Assembly: GCA_903822185.1 (NCBI GenBank)
Contig: CAIJOA010000041.1
Coordinates: 1 to 51,348, forward strand
Direction: 5' to 3'
Origin: an uncultured Rhodospirillales bacterium
GTDB lineage: Bacteria > Pseudomonadota > Alphaproteobacteria > ATCC43930 > CGMCC-115725
Length of the DNA stretch: 51,348 nt
Shown here: in pieces, positions 36,505 through 45,300 of the stretch
Numbering within the stretch: position 1 is the stretch's first letter
Layout of the letters: the number at the start of each line of letters is the position of its first letter
Program-made: the position numbers and the translations under genes
Notes under the pieces: model-generated
What the model was told of the DNA's origin: nothing
What the model saw: only the letters and a program-made list of their open reading frames with translations
Database searches by the model: none

Positions 36505-37488
36505 ATGCCGCAATATGATGTCACCGTTGCCTCGATCCGCGCTCTGACCCCGACGATCCGTGAACTGGTACTGCAATCGAAAGACGGGTCGGCGCTGCCG
36601 CCCTACGCGCCCGGCGCGCATATCGAAATTCAGGTGACGCTCGATGGCGGCAAGGAAGAACCGCGCGCCTATGCGCTGATCGGCGGCACGGCGACGGAAG
36701 ACGATCCGGCGAACATCTATCGCATCGCTGTCGAGCGCCGCGCCGAGGGGGCCGGCGGTTCGCGCTTTCTCTGCGACACGGTCGCGGTCGGATCGAACCT
36801 CGGCATCTCCGCGCCGCGCAACGATTTCGCGCTCGAAACCCATCCGATGAATCGGCTCCTGGTCGCGGGCGGCATCGGCATTGCGCCGATCATCTCGATG
36901 GCGCGCCGGCTGAAACGCGAAGGCCGTCCCTTCACGCTCGCCTACATGTCGTGCGACGCCGATAACATGGCCTATCGCGACGAGGTCGCGGCGCTGACCG
37001 GCGGCACGGCGATCTTCCATGATGAATCAGTCGAGGCCGCGCCGCTCGATATCAAGCTGCTGGCGCAGAAGATGACCTATCCGTCCGAGCTTTATGTCTG
37101 CGGCACCTATGCCCAGAACAAGGCCGTGGTCGCCGCCGCCGAAGCGGCGGGGCTGTCACGGCTGCAAATTCATGAGCAGTGTTTCGCACCGCCGCCGGTC
37201 GTGCTGCCGGACAATGCGCCGTTCGAGGTGTTGCTGCGTCTATCGGGTCTGCAGTTCCAGGTGCCGGCCGATTCCAGCATCCTGGAGACGATGCTGCAGC
37301 ACGGCCATACGCCGAAATTCTATTGCGGCCGTGGCGAGTGCGGCATCTGTCCGATGACGGTCGTCTCCGCCGACGGCCCGCTCGAACATCGCGACCATAC
37401 GCTGAAGCCCGAAGAAAAAGCATCGGGGAAGAAGATCTGTATTTGCGTCTCGCGCGTCAAAGGTACGCGCTTGGTGCTGGACGCTTAG
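36505..37488 (+). CDS. Ferredoxin-NAD(P)-type oxidoreductase with 2Fe-2S domain (phthalate dioxygenase reductase-like)
   Basis: A 327-residue electron-transfer protein: an FAD/FMN domain (PYAPGAHIEIQV), an NAD-binding domain (VAGGIGIAPIISMARRLKRE) and a C-terminal plant-type ferredoxin with CGRGECGIC and a fourth Cys in KKICICVSR. This is the VanB/PDR layout, giving electrons to a Rieske or other oxygenase. The oxygenase is not in the window, so the partner is unknown. The chosen ATG at 36505 starts MPQYDVTVASI, where family homology begins. Confidence 0.88.
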   Translation: MPQYDVTVASIRALTPTIRELVLQSKDGSALPPYAPGAHIEIQVTLDGGKEEPRAYALIGGTATEDDPANIYRIAVERRAEGAGGSRFLCDTVAVGSNLGISAPRNDFALETHPMNRLLVAGGIGIAPIISMARRLKREGRPFTLAYMSCDADNMAYRDEVAALTGGTAIFHDESVEAAPLDIKLLAQKMTYPSELYVCGTYAQNKAVVAAAEAAGLSRLQIHEQCFAPPPVVLPDNAPFEVLLRLSGLQFQVPADSSILETMLQHGHTPKFYCGRGECGICPMTVVSADGPLEHRDHTLKPEEKASGKKICICVSRVKGTRLVLDA

Positions 37489-37499
37489 CCTCACCGGTC

Positions 37500-37575
37500 G
37501 TCACCCCCGCAAAAGCGGGGGCCATGTTTGCAACGAATTCGATGCGCGATGGATTCCCGCTTTCGCGGGAATGAC
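37500..37575. repeat. Intergenic inverted repeat, family D
   Basis: An imperfect pair: GTCACCCCCGCAAAAGCGGG from 37500 and TTCCCGCTTTCGCGGGAATG ending with GAC at 37575. Each arm is itself a hairpin with a 4-nt loop (CCCCCGC/GCGGGGG and TTCCCGC/GCGGGAA). It sits between two convergent genes and could act as a shared terminator. Confidence 0.65.
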
Positions 37576-37594
37576 GAAAGGGTTTTGGCTTTTC

Positions 37595-38845
37595 TTATAG
37601 TTCGCGAACAACTTTCGCCTGGCCGGAATTAGAGACGAAAATCTCTTCCGATTTCGCGATCGGCTTCCCGGCGATGCGGTCGGCGATCCAGTCGGCTTGG
37701 AGGGTCTGCGGGTTTTCGCCGACGACAGTCGAGGGTGAATTATAGACGCCGTGCACCGCGCCCTCATAAACGACCAATTGGCGCGGCGTCTTTACCAGCG
37801 ACAGCAATTCGCGCGTATGGCACAGCGGCGATAGCTGATCGTCCTGTCCGGCGAGAACCTGCATCGGCACGCGAATGTCCTTGGCCAGCGGGCGCAGGTC
37901 GAGCTTCTTGCACCATTCATCGAACGCATCTTCGTCTTCGAATCCGGCCATGTACATGAAGCGCATTTTGAACGACGGCGCGGCGTGGTTGAAGATTGTG
38001 TCGAAGCCGGGCTCGTGGCAGACGGCCGATTGCGACAGGGCGATGATGCGGTCGCCCAGCACCGAGGCGGCCTGGGTCGAGAAGAACGTCCCCATCGAGC
38101 TGCCGCGCAACACCAGTTTGGTCTTGTCGATCGCGGGATGGTTGGCGACGAATTTATAATTCGCCTCGGCCGCTTCCATATGCGCGGTGTAGGTGACGTT
38201 AACGCGGCGCGCGAAGCATTCGCCCTGGCCCGGCCCATCGACCGCGAAGACGGCGATGCCGCGTTCCAAGAGCTTGTCGCCATACATCGCGACGGCATTT
38301 TCCTTGGTGCCGTCCATCCCGCCGATGGCGATCACGCAGGGGAATTTCTCGCCCGCCGCCGGCTTGTGCGGCAGGTGCAGATAGGCCGGCAGGAACTGGC
38401 CGTTGCCGAAGGGCACCTCGACGCGTTCGATCGGATGCGCGGCATATTTAGCGTATTTGCCGTAGCACTCGTTCATTTTCTTTTCGAGATGCTCCAGCTC
38501 GTCGTTCATCTCGAAGATCGGCCAGCGCGCGATCGACCACAGCATCGCCGCGATCATATAGCTCTCGCGTGCGGCCACCTTGCGGTCGGCCTTTTCGAAG
38601 GCGACGGCCTTGGCTTCGCGGCGCTCGGCCTGGGTTGCGTATTCGCGCGCGATGTCGTTGATCTTCTTTACACGCGTCGCCGTCATGCGGAATTCGGCCA
38701 GCGCTTCGGGACCGGCCGGGCCAGCAGTGTAGTTGATGCGCGCCTGATCGAATTCGACGCCGACCTGGCTGACGACCGTGTCCAGCAGCCAGCGTTGCTC
38801 GCGCCAGCGTTTGACCCGGTTCTCCGCCTTATCGCTCATCGCCAT
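37595..38845 (-). CDS. Alpha/beta hydrolase, paralogue 1 (FrsA/dihydropseudooxynicotine-hydrolase-like)
   Basis: A 416-residue serine hydrolase. A long helical N-terminal region (about 1-130) precedes the hydrolase fold: FPCVIAIGGMDGTKENAVAM, nucleophile elbow RGSSMGTFF (GxSxG), Asp in LAGQDDQLSP and His in EGAVHGVYN. The large helical cap resembles hydrolases that cleave C-C or amide bonds in catabolism (for example 2,6-dihydroxypseudooxynicotine hydrolase). The ATG at 38845 follows GGAAG. It starts 14 nt after the TRAP solute-binding gene, so they share a transcript. Substrate unknown. Confidence 0.82.
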   Translation of the reverse strand: MAMSDKAENRVKRWREQRWLLDTVVSQVGVEFDQARINYTAGPAGPEALAEFRMTATRVKKINDIAREYATQAERREAKAVAFEKADRKVAARESYMIAAMLWSIARWPIFEMNDELEHLEKKMNECYGKYAKYAAHPIERVEVPFGNGQFLPAYLHLPHKPAAGEKFPCVIAIGGMDGTKENAVAMYGDKLLERGIAVFAVDGPGQGECFARRVNVTYTAHMEAAEANYKFVANHPAIDKTKLVLRGSSMGTFFSTQAASVLGDRIIALSQSAVCHEPGFDTIFNHAAPSFKMRFMYMAGFEDEDAFDEWCKKLDLRPLAKDIRVPMQVLAGQDDQLSPLCHTRELLSLVKTPRQLVVYEGAVHGVYNSPSTVVGENPQTLQADWIADRIAGKPIAKSEEIFVSNSGQAKVVREL

Positions 38846-38859
38846 GATGTGTCTTCCTT

Positions 38860-39864
38860 CTAGTGTTGCTCTGCTTTGACCTCGGCGACCAATCGCCGAT
38901 ATTCCGTGATGGCCTTGTCGATGCCGGGGCGGCTCTTGCCCCATTCTTCGATCGCGCCGTCCAGCTTCTTCGACCAGACCGCGCGCCGCGCCGCGTCCAA
39001 TGTGACGACGGTCTGCTTCGGATCGTTCTGCGCCGCCTTGCGGCTCTTGTCGTTGTCGCCGTCCCACCATTTGCCCCAGGCACGGCTCGCCTCTTCGCCC
39101 GAATTGATGTCGAGCGCGTGTTTGGCCTCGGGTGAAAGGCTGTCATAGACCTTGCGCGTCATGAACAACATTCCGGCGGCGGTGCCAAGCGGCGCATCGA
39201 CGTGATAGGTCGTGACCTCGTTCAGCTTGAACGTGAAGTACGGGTTCCACGAGAGGATCGCGCCGTCGGCCATGTTGCGCAGCATGGCAGTATAAACCTC
39301 GGGCGATGACAGGGTGATGACCTGCGTTCCGAGATATTTCGCCGACAGCGCCGTCATCTGCGTTGCGCCGACAATGCGCAGACCGGACAGATCATCGAGG
39401 CTCTTCAGCGGCTTCGACAGATGCAGGATCGATTGCGGTAGGGCGAGCAGCATCAGCGGCCGCACCTCGTCGAACTCCGCATCCAGCATCCCGGTCTTGT
39501 AGAGCCGCCACAGCGCTACCGAACCTTGTTCCGCGTTCTCGGCGGTGAAGGGCAACGCGGCGACTTCGGACAGCTGGAATTTTCCCGAGACGTAATTGAA
39601 CAGGTTGAAGCCGATATGGGTCACGTCGCTTTTGACGCGCTCATAGACATTGGTGACGTTGGCGATGACCATGCCTTCGCGTAATTCGAGCCGCAGTGCG
39701 CCGGGCGCGACAGCATTCACCTTGTCGGCCCATGGCTTATAGAATTGATCGAAACTCGCCTGACCCGACTGGGCCAGCGGCGTGAAGCGCAGCACTGTTT
39801 CTTCAGCGACGGCGTTTTGCGCGGCGGCGAGGCCAAGTGCGGCCGCAAGCAGTAGTGCCTTCAT
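38860..39864 (-). CDS. TRAP-type solute-binding protein (DctP family)
   Basis: A 334-residue periplasmic binding protein with signal peptide (MKALLLAAALGLAAAQNAVA) and DctP-type domain: LRLELREGMVIANVTNVYER, LRIVGATQMTALSAKYLGTQ and YHVDAPLGTAAGMLF. TRAP systems need DctQ and DctM membrane subunits; neither is in the window, so this is an orphan receptor here. With the hydrolase 14 nt downstream it suggests import and cleavage of one organic substrate, probably an acid. Confidence 0.86.
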   Translation of the reverse strand: MKALLLAAALGLAAAQNAVAEETVLRFTPLAQSGQASFDQFYKPWADKVNAVAPGALRLELREGMVIANVTNVYERVKSDVTHIGFNLFNYVSGKFQLSEVAALPFTAENAEQGSVALWRLYKTGMLDAEFDEVRPLMLLALPQSILHLSKPLKSLDDLSGLRIVGATQMTALSAKYLGTQVITLSSPEVYTAMLRNMADGAILSWNPYFTFKLNEVTTYHVDAPLGTAAGMLFMTRKVYDSLSPEAKHALDINSGEEASRAWGKWWDGDNDKSRKAAQNDPKQTVVTLDAARRAVWSKKLDGAIEEWGKSRPGIDKAITEYRRLVAEVKAEQH

Positions 39865-39913
39865 CCCCGTTTCTCCCTGTTATCGTCCTGGGCAATTTTG
39901 ATTGCCTCTAAAT

Positions 39914-40017
39914 CCTGCGGCCTTCGATAAGCTCAGGCTGAGGGAGATCGAGAATGGCATCTTCCGTCGATGCCATAAAGAAAATTTCCTCAGCCTGAGC
40001 TTGTCGAAGGCCGCAGG
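39914..40017. repeat. Intergenic inverted repeat, family E
   Basis: Two 30-nt arms with one mismatch: 39914-39943 (CCTGCGGCCTTCGATAAGCT then CAGGCTGAGG) and its inverse at 39988-40017. The 44-nt centre holds an inner perfect 8-bp stem, ATGGCATC with GATGCCAT. It lies between the DctP and second hydrolase genes, inside what would be a single operon, and could act as a transcription attenuator. Confidence 0.78.
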
Positions 40018-40040
40018 GCCGTATTGCGGTGCTTCTTCGG

Positions 40041-41300
40041 CTAATACGCCGTCTTATTGACCTGACCGATCGCGTTGACGTACCAGCGTTCGCTGGCGAA
40101 AGGCGTGCCGGCCAGCCGCGCCGTCATCCAGTCGGCGACGAGCGTCGGCGGATTGGGGCCGAGGGCCGAGGACGGGACGCCGGCGATGCCGTGGCGCGCA
40201 TCCTGATAGACAACCAGACGCTTCGGGCCAGTCAACCGTTCGAACATCTGCTCGGCATAGATGAGCGGCGAGAGTTCTTCGGCTTCGCCGGCGAGGCACA
40301 GATAGGGCATCTTGATGCGCTCGGCATGGCCTTCCCAGGTGAAGTCCTTGATGAAGTTGTCGAACGCCGCTTCGTCGGTATAGCCGGCCATCCACATGAA
40401 GCGTTTCTTGAAGGTCGGCGATGCCTCTTCGAAAATCGTGTGGCAGCCGGGCTCGAGGCAGGTCGCCGACACGGCGACGGCCTTGAAATGCGGTTCGTTC
40501 GCGGCGAGGATCGTGCTGAAAAACGAGCCGAAGCTGTTGCCGGAAATGCCGATCGACATCGGATCGATCTCGGGCCGCGCCGCCATCCATTGATGGATTG
40601 CCGGCGCCGCCGCGATCCAGTTCTCCATCGTTGCGCGAATGCCCAGCAGCGGCGCTTCATATTGCCCCGGCCCGTCGATGGCGAGGACGGCGACGCCGCG
40701 CTGCAGCCAGCGGTCGCCATAGAGCGCAACGCTCATCTCCTTGAAACTGTCCATGCCGGGAATGAGGACGACGGCGGGAATTTTGTCGCCTTCCTCGTAG
40801 TCGGGCGGCAGGTGATACCAGGCGGGCAGCGCCGTGTCCTTGAACGGAATCCACACCGGCTCGACGTGATGATCGGCCATCCGCGCGTAGTTGGCGAAAC
40901 AGGCGCGCTTCTTCTGATTTAGGAAGATGTTCGGTGCGTTGTTCTCGTCGAAGGTCCACTGCGCCGCGCCCCAATGGACGGCGGCCATGAAATAATTATC
41001 GCGCGCCGTGATCGACTCGTCGGCTTCTTCGGCCATGCGCGCCTTGGCTTCGCGCCGCCGCGCGGCGGCTTCGAAGGCGGGGCCGATATCGGCCATCTTC
41101 TTCACCCGCTGACGGATGCCGGCAAAATCGCCCAGCGATTCGACGCCGCACGGGGCCTGCAGATACATCGAACGCGGCTGATCCCAGTCAATGCCGTTGG
41201 CCTGGATAATGTTGTCGATCGACCAGCGCTGCTCGTTGAAGCGGCGAACCTTCGGTGCGCCGACATGTTCGACGACGGGTTGCGGATGGGGCGTGCTCAT
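40041..41300 (-). CDS. Alpha/beta hydrolase, paralogue 2
   Basis: A 419-residue paralogue of the hydrolase at 37.6-38.8 kb with the same helical cap and fold: VRRFNEQRWSIDNIIQANGI, IPAVVLIPGMDSFKEMSVAL, nucleophile elbow SGNSFGSFF, acid in LAGEAEELSP (Glu replaces Asp at that place) and His in ARHGIAG. The ATG at 41300 is preceded by GGAG at 6 nt; an ATG at 41312 is in frame and abuts the phosphatase stop. It is downstream of the cobS-phosphatase pair on the same strand. Substrate unknown. Confidence 0.82.
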   Translation of the reverse strand: MSTPHPQPVVEHVGAPKVRRFNEQRWSIDNIIQANGIDWDQPRSMYLQAPCGVESLGDFAGIRQRVKKMADIGPAFEAAARRREAKARMAEEADESITARDNYFMAAVHWGAAQWTFDENNAPNIFLNQKKRACFANYARMADHHVEPVWIPFKDTALPAWYHLPPDYEEGDKIPAVVLIPGMDSFKEMSVALYGDRWLQRGVAVLAIDGPGQYEAPLLGIRATMENWIAAAPAIHQWMAARPEIDPMSIGISGNSFGSFFSTILAANEPHFKAVAVSATCLEPGCHTIFEEASPTFKKRFMWMAGYTDEAAFDNFIKDFTWEGHAERIKMPYLCLAGEAEELSPLIYAEQMFERLTGPKRLVVYQDARHGIAGVPSSALGPNPPTLVADWMTARLAGTPFASERWYVNAIGQVNKTAY

Positions 41301-41312
41301 AAGATTCTCCAT

Positions 41313-41933
41313 TCAGATCGGCGGTTGATTGACCGTACCGATGCGCCAGCCATGGCCCAGCCCCGGTCCCGGAATGTGATCTATCCGCGTCAGCGACAGA
41401 TTGTCGATGCTGAAAGCCAGCGCCGTCTCGGGCGGAATGTTCAGCGCCAGCGCCAAGGCCGCGCGAATGGTGCCGCCATGCACCACGGCGACGATGTCTT
41501 TGCCGGCATGTTCCGCCGTCAGGCGTTCGATCGCCGCGCCGACGCGCTCGGTGAGGGCGGAAAAGCTTTCGCCGCCGGGCGGCACCTCATGCGCGGGCGC
41601 GAGCCAGAAGCGATGCCATTCATCGCCTCGCCGCGCCGCCAATTCGTCGAAACGCACGCCTTCCCATTCGCCGAAATGCTGCTCGACCATATCGGGCTCG
41701 ATGACCAGGGCGGGTAAAGGATCGATCAACGCTGCCGCCGTCATATGCGTGCGCTGCAATGGGGTCGCGACCCACACCGCATCGGCGGGCAAACGCTTGG
41801 CAAGGCCGGCGAACAGGTCGGTCTCGGTCACATCGCATGGCCAATCATACCGGCCGTAGCAGCAGCCTTGATTGACGGTGACGGGCGCATGCCGCACCCA
41901 CCACCAGCGGGTCACTTGCGTTTCGTCGGTCAT
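41313..41933 (-). CDS. Histidine phosphatase, probable alpha-ribazole phosphatase
   Basis: A 206-residue phosphoglycerate-mutase-like phosphatase: WWVRHAPVTVNQ with the catalytic RHA, ATPLQRTHMTAAAL, FGEWEGVRFDEL, and the second His in VVHGGTIRAAL. Its overlap with cobS (ATGA) places it in cobalamin nucleotide-loop assembly, where alpha-ribazole-5'-phosphate phosphatase (CobC/CobZ role) acts. The function rests on context; other histidine phosphatases share these motifs. Confidence 0.82.
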   Translation of the reverse strand: MTDETQVTRWWWVRHAPVTVNQGCCYGRYDWPCDVTETDLFAGLAKRLPADAVWVATPLQRTHMTAAALIDPLPALVIEPDMVEQHFGEWEGVRFDELAARRGDEWHRFWLAPAHEVPPGGESFSALTERVGAAIERLTAEHAGKDIVAVVHGGTIRAALALALNIPPETALAFSIDNLSLTRIDHIPGPGLGHGWRIGTVNQPPI

Positions 41934-42688
41934 GCCCAGGCCGCCGCGGTCAGCAGGATGGCGATCTCGCCGCCCTGCTCGATCGCGCCCAGGACGTCGC
42001 CGGTCTGGCCGCCGATCTGTCGCTGCGCCAGCCAGCCGATGACGGCGGCAACGGAGGCTGCGGCGACGGCGGCGATCAACGCAGGGCGTAGGCCGATGCC
42101 GAACAGCGCGATGACAAGGCCGATGGCGGCGGCGATCAAAAAAATATTCTGTTCCGGCCGACCCGCATTCGCGCCAAGACCATCGTCGCGCGCGGGCGGC
42201 AGATAATGCATCGCGGCCGGCACGATGCCGCGGGCCAACGCATGCGCCGCGATCAGCGCGCCCAGTGCGTGCCAGCCACCGCCGATTTGCGCCAGCGCGG
42301 TGACGCGCAATCCGACGCCGACGATCAAAGCCAGCACGCCATAGGTGCCGATGCGGCTGTCGCGCATGATCTCAAGCTTGTGCGCGCGGTCGCGTCCGCC
42401 GCCGAAACCATCGGCGGTATCGGCGAGCCCATCTTCATGCAGCCCGCCGGTGACGAGGATGGTCGCGGCGACGGCGATCAAGGCCGCCGCCAGGGGAGGC
42501 AGATTCAGCGATGCCGCGATGAGATAGGCGATGCCGCCAATTAGCCCGACGACGATACCGACCAAGGGAAAGGCCCACGATGCTTGAGCCAGGGTGACGG
42601 TGAATGTCGCGATGCTCACCGGCAACCGGGTCAAAAAACTAAAAGCGGCGCGGAGTTCTGCGTCCCAATGTTGCGGCAAAGCACTCAA
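41930..42688 (-). CDS. cobS: Adenosylcobinamide-GDP ribazoletransferase CobS
   Basis: Integral membrane enzyme that joins adenosylcobinamide-GDP and alpha-ribazole to complete cobalamin. The 252-residue protein has AFSFLTRLPVSIATF at the N-terminus, a hydrophobic body and ILVTGGLHEDGLADTADGFG with the metal-binding Asp/His cluster, followed by KLEIMRDSRIGTYG. Length is usual. It starts 9 nt after the DUF1761 gene, and its stop overlaps the phosphatase start. Confidence 0.95.
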   Translation of the reverse strand: MSALPQHWDAELRAAFSFLTRLPVSIATFTVTLAQASWAFPLVGIVVGLIGGIAYLIAASLNLPPLAAALIAVAATILVTGGLHEDGLADTADGFGGGRDRAHKLEIMRDSRIGTYGVLALIVGVGLRVTALAQIGGGWHALGALIAAHALARGIVPAAMHYLPPARDDGLGANAGRPEQNIFLIAAAIGLVIALFGIGLRPALIAAVAAASVAAVIGWLAQRQIGGQTGDVLGAIEQGGEIAILLTAAAWA

Positions 42689-42697
42689 GGCTCGTTC

Positions 42698-43105
42698 TCA
42701 ATGCCAGACGGCGAGCAGCGCACCCATCAGCAACAGCGCGACCAGATTGAAGCCGCCATTGATGAAAAAGAGTTTCAGCGGCCGCTGCTCATAGGCGGTG
42801 GCCGACAGGATCACGACGGCGATGAAGCCGAGCCAGATCCAGAACCCGACCAGCGCGCCGGCGACAAGGCTCGATGCGCCGGCATAGCCGACCGCATACG
42901 TAAGGACGAAAGCCATGACCAGCGAGCCGATTAACTCGACGGCGATCCCTTTGGGCAGGCCCGCTTTCATTTGCGCTTCGCTCATGCCGACCGCGGAACA
43001 CCAGGCCGCCGAGAAGGCGATGGGCGAATACCACAACGCGCCGGCGACGAAGCGGATCGCCGCAGCGGCGAGAAGCGGAAGAATACTCACTGAGATCATC
43101 TGCAT
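42698..43105 (-). CDS. DUF1761-family membrane protein
   Basis: A 135-residue integral membrane protein with about four hydrophobic helices. ALWYSPIAFSAAWCSAVGMS and the MAFVLTYAVGYAG block match DUF1761 as I know it. The ATG at 43105 follows GGGGG at 5 nt and was chosen over the ATG at 43117. It is cotranscribed with cobS. No role in cobalamin synthesis is known; it is divergent from cobT. Confidence 0.85.
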   Translation of the reverse strand: MQMISVSILPLLAAAAIRFVAGALWYSPIAFSAAWCSAVGMSEAQMKAGLPKGIAVELIGSLVMAFVLTYAVGYAGASSLVAGALVGFWIWLGFIAVVILSATAYEQRPLKLFFINGGFNLVALLLMGALLAVWH

Positions 43106-43228
43106 ATTCGCCCCCATTTTCTAGTGCGAGGGTACCGGCACGTCGCTGGCCGGGCAACGCCGGTCGTTGCCGGGACGGCGCGGCGTCGATACAAGACAGC
43201 CACCGCGTGACAGCATAGAGACGTTTCG

Positions 43229-44257
43229 ATGGCCGAGAACCAACCGCCGACCACCCTCGACGATATGCGGGCGATTTTGAACGCCTTTCCCGGCCCGGAT
43301 TTCGAGGCGGCAACCGCCGCGGCGCAGCGCGAGGCGCAACTGACCAAGCCGGCCGGGGCGCTGGGGCGGCTGGAAGAAATCACCGGCTGGATGGCAACCT
43401 GGCAGGGCAAGCATCCGCCGACCTGCACGCATCCCCGGACGGCGGTGTTCGCGGCCAATCACGGCGTCGCCGCGCGCGGCGTCTCGGCCTATCCTGCCGC
43501 GGTGACGGCGCAGATGGTCAAGAATTTCATCGACGGCGGTGCGGCGGTGAACCAGCTTTGCAAGATCGCCGATGCCGATCTGCGGGTTTATGAGATGGCG
43601 CTGGAAGACCCGACCGAAGATTTCACCCAAGGTCCGGCGATGACCGGGGAAGACTGCGCCACCGCCATGGCCTACGGCATGATGGCGGTCGAGCCGGGAA
43701 TCGATCTGTTAGCGATCGGCGAAATGGGCATCGCCAACACGACGGCATCGGCGGCTTTGTGTATGGCGCTGTTCGGCGGCACGGCGGCGGATTGGGTCGG
43801 GCCGGGTACGGGCGTCGCCGGCGAGGCGATGACGCGCAAGCTGGCCGTCGTCGAAGAAGGCGTCGCGCTGCACAAGCCAGCGGCAACAGACGCGTTCGAT
43901 CTGCTCTCCCGTCTCGGCGGGCGCGAACTGGCGGCGATGGCGGGGGCGATCATGGCGGCACGCATGGCGAAGGTGCCGGTTCTGCTCGATGGCTATGCGT
44001 CCACCGCCGCGGCGGCCACGTTGTATGCGCTCGATCCGCGCACGCTCGATCATTGCCTCGTCGCGCATTGCTCGGCCGAACCGGGCCATCGGCGCCTTCT
44101 TTCCACCATCAACAAGGCGCCGCTGCTCGATCTCGGCATGCGGCTGGGCGAAGGCTCGGGCGCGACGCTCGCCATCGGTATCGTCAAGGCGGCGCTCGCC
44201 TGTCACACCGACATGGCGACCTTCGCCGAGGCCGGCGTCAGCGGCAAAAGCCACTAA
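43229..44257 (+). CDS. cobT: Nicotinate-nucleotide-dimethylbenzimidazole phosphoribosyltransferase
   Basis: Enzyme making alpha-ribazole phosphate from dimethylbenzimidazole and nicotinate mononucleotide. The 342-residue protein has LTKPAGALGRLEEITGWMAT, FAANHGVAARGVSAYPAAVT, LLAIGEMGIANTTASAA, and SAEPGHRRLLS, with the catalytic Glu near the end in LDLGMRLGEGSGATLAI. It is divergent from the DUF1761-cobS-phosphatase unit, which supplies the partner step. Confidence 0.96.
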   Translation: MAENQPPTTLDDMRAILNAFPGPDFEAATAAAQREAQLTKPAGALGRLEEITGWMATWQGKHPPTCTHPRTAVFAANHGVAARGVSAYPAAVTAQMVKNFIDGGAAVNQLCKIADADLRVYEMALEDPTEDFTQGPAMTGEDCATAMAYGMMAVEPGIDLLAIGEMGIANTTASAALCMALFGGTAADWVGPGTGVAGEAMTRKLAVVEEGVALHKPAATDAFDLLSRLGGRELAAMAGAIMAARMAKVPVLLDGYASTAAAATLYALDPRTLDHCLVAHCSAEPGHRRLLSTINKAPLLDLGMRLGEGSGATLAIGIVKAALACHTDMATFAEAGVSGKSH

Positions 44258-44273
44258 CAAAAAAGGAAATCAT

Positions 44274-44693
44274 ATGATGCGCGCCTTCTCGATCGCTCTC
44301 GGCCTCGTGCTGGCCATGAACTTCGCCGCCCAGGCGCAGGAAAAAGTCACGTCGCAGACCATCCTCAAGACCGACAAGACGGCAATCGGCCAGCCGGTCG
44401 CTTTCCCGCACAGCCATGCGGCGGTGACGGCCTCGACCGTGACGCTGGCCGCCAACGCCGATACCGGTTGGCACAAACATCCTTATCTGCGGTATGCCTA
44501 TGTTCTCGAAGGCTCGATCACGGTCGAAAACGACCACGGCGCGAAACAGACCTACCCGACCGGTTCCTTTATTGTGGAACAGATCGACAGTTGGCATCAT
44601 GGTCTGACGACCGAGCCGACCAAGCTGCTGGTCATCGACCAGACGCCGGCGGGCAAGGCCAACACGATCAATCGCGTCGATCGCCAGCATTAA
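44274..44693 (+). CDS. Exported cupin-domain protein
   Basis: A 139-residue protein with a signal peptide (MMRAFSIALGLVLAMNFAAQ) and one cupin barrel. Metal ligands are probable in DTGWHKHPYLRYAYVLEGSI and SWHHGL. Small periplasmic cupins are common in alphaproteobacteria, without assigned substrate. AAGGAAAT precedes the start. It follows cobT by 16 nt on the same strand, and a VOC gene follows. Confidence 0.83.
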   Translation: MMRAFSIALGLVLAMNFAAQAQEKVTSQTILKTDKTAIGQPVAFPHSHAAVTASTVTLAANADTGWHKHPYLRYAYVLEGSITVENDHGAKQTYPTGSFIVEQIDSWHHGLTTEPTKLLVIDQTPAGKANTINRVDRQH

Positions 44694-44724
44694 TCGGCGA
44701 CGGCGCTTAGGGAAGGAGCCGAAG

Positions 44725-45231
44725 ATGACTTCCACGCAGGAACTCGATCGCCCCGTCACTGTCGATGGCCCGCCCAAGGCGCTCAAATTCGCGCATGTCT
44801 CAATGCCGTGCCGCGATCTCGACGAAGGCAAGCTGTTCTATGCGAAGGTTCTCGGCGGCGACATGCACGTCGAAACCCCGACTTTCTGCTCATTCCGTCT
44901 GGGCGGGGTGGATGTCGGCATCGGCAATGTCGGCTGCACGTTTCTTGAACCCAGCACCGAATATCCGCATTTCGCGTTCTTCTGCGGTCCCGATGAACTG
45001 GTGCAGATGAAGGCGTGGCTGACGCGCTGCGGCGTGCCGACCTCGAACTTTTGGACCCGCGGCGGCGTTGAGGCGCTGATGTTCTTCCGCGACCCTTCGG
45101 GCAACATGATCGAATTATTCTGCGAGAGCGGCCTTGAAGGCGCCGACAAACTGCCGCGCGGCCCGGCACGCGGTCACGGTACGGCGGTCGATATCGATAA
45201 GCTGCGCTATACGAATTGGAAGCTGCCCTAA
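44725..45231 (+). CDS. VOC-family (glyoxalase-fold) protein
   Basis: A 168-residue protein of the vicinal oxygen chelate family: FAHVSMPCRDLDEGKLFYAK opens the first module and PHFAFFCGPDEL with FFRDPSGNMIELFCESG closes the second, giving His and Glu ligands. Members are dioxygenases, isomerases or resistance proteins; no specificity is readable. AAGGAG precedes the ATG. It lies 31 nt after the cupin gene and may share its message. Confidence 0.85.
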   Translation: MTSTQELDRPVTVDGPPKALKFAHVSMPCRDLDEGKLFYAKVLGGDMHVETPTFCSFRLGGVDVGIGNVGCTFLEPSTEYPHFAFFCGPDELVQMKAWLTRCGVPTSNFWTRGGVEALMFFRDPSGNMIELFCESGLEGADKLPRGPARGHGTAVDIDKLRYTNWKLP

Positions 45232-45300
45232 GCGGCAACGCCCTGAACCCGTTATACTCGCCCGAGACCTTCGGCCCTTGCGCCGGATGGAAGGAGACGG

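Noticed and set aside
43106-43228. Cobalamin riboswitch upstream of cobT or the DUF1761-cobS unit.
   Set aside because: No B12-box-like conserved segment could be found here or before cobU and cbiX.
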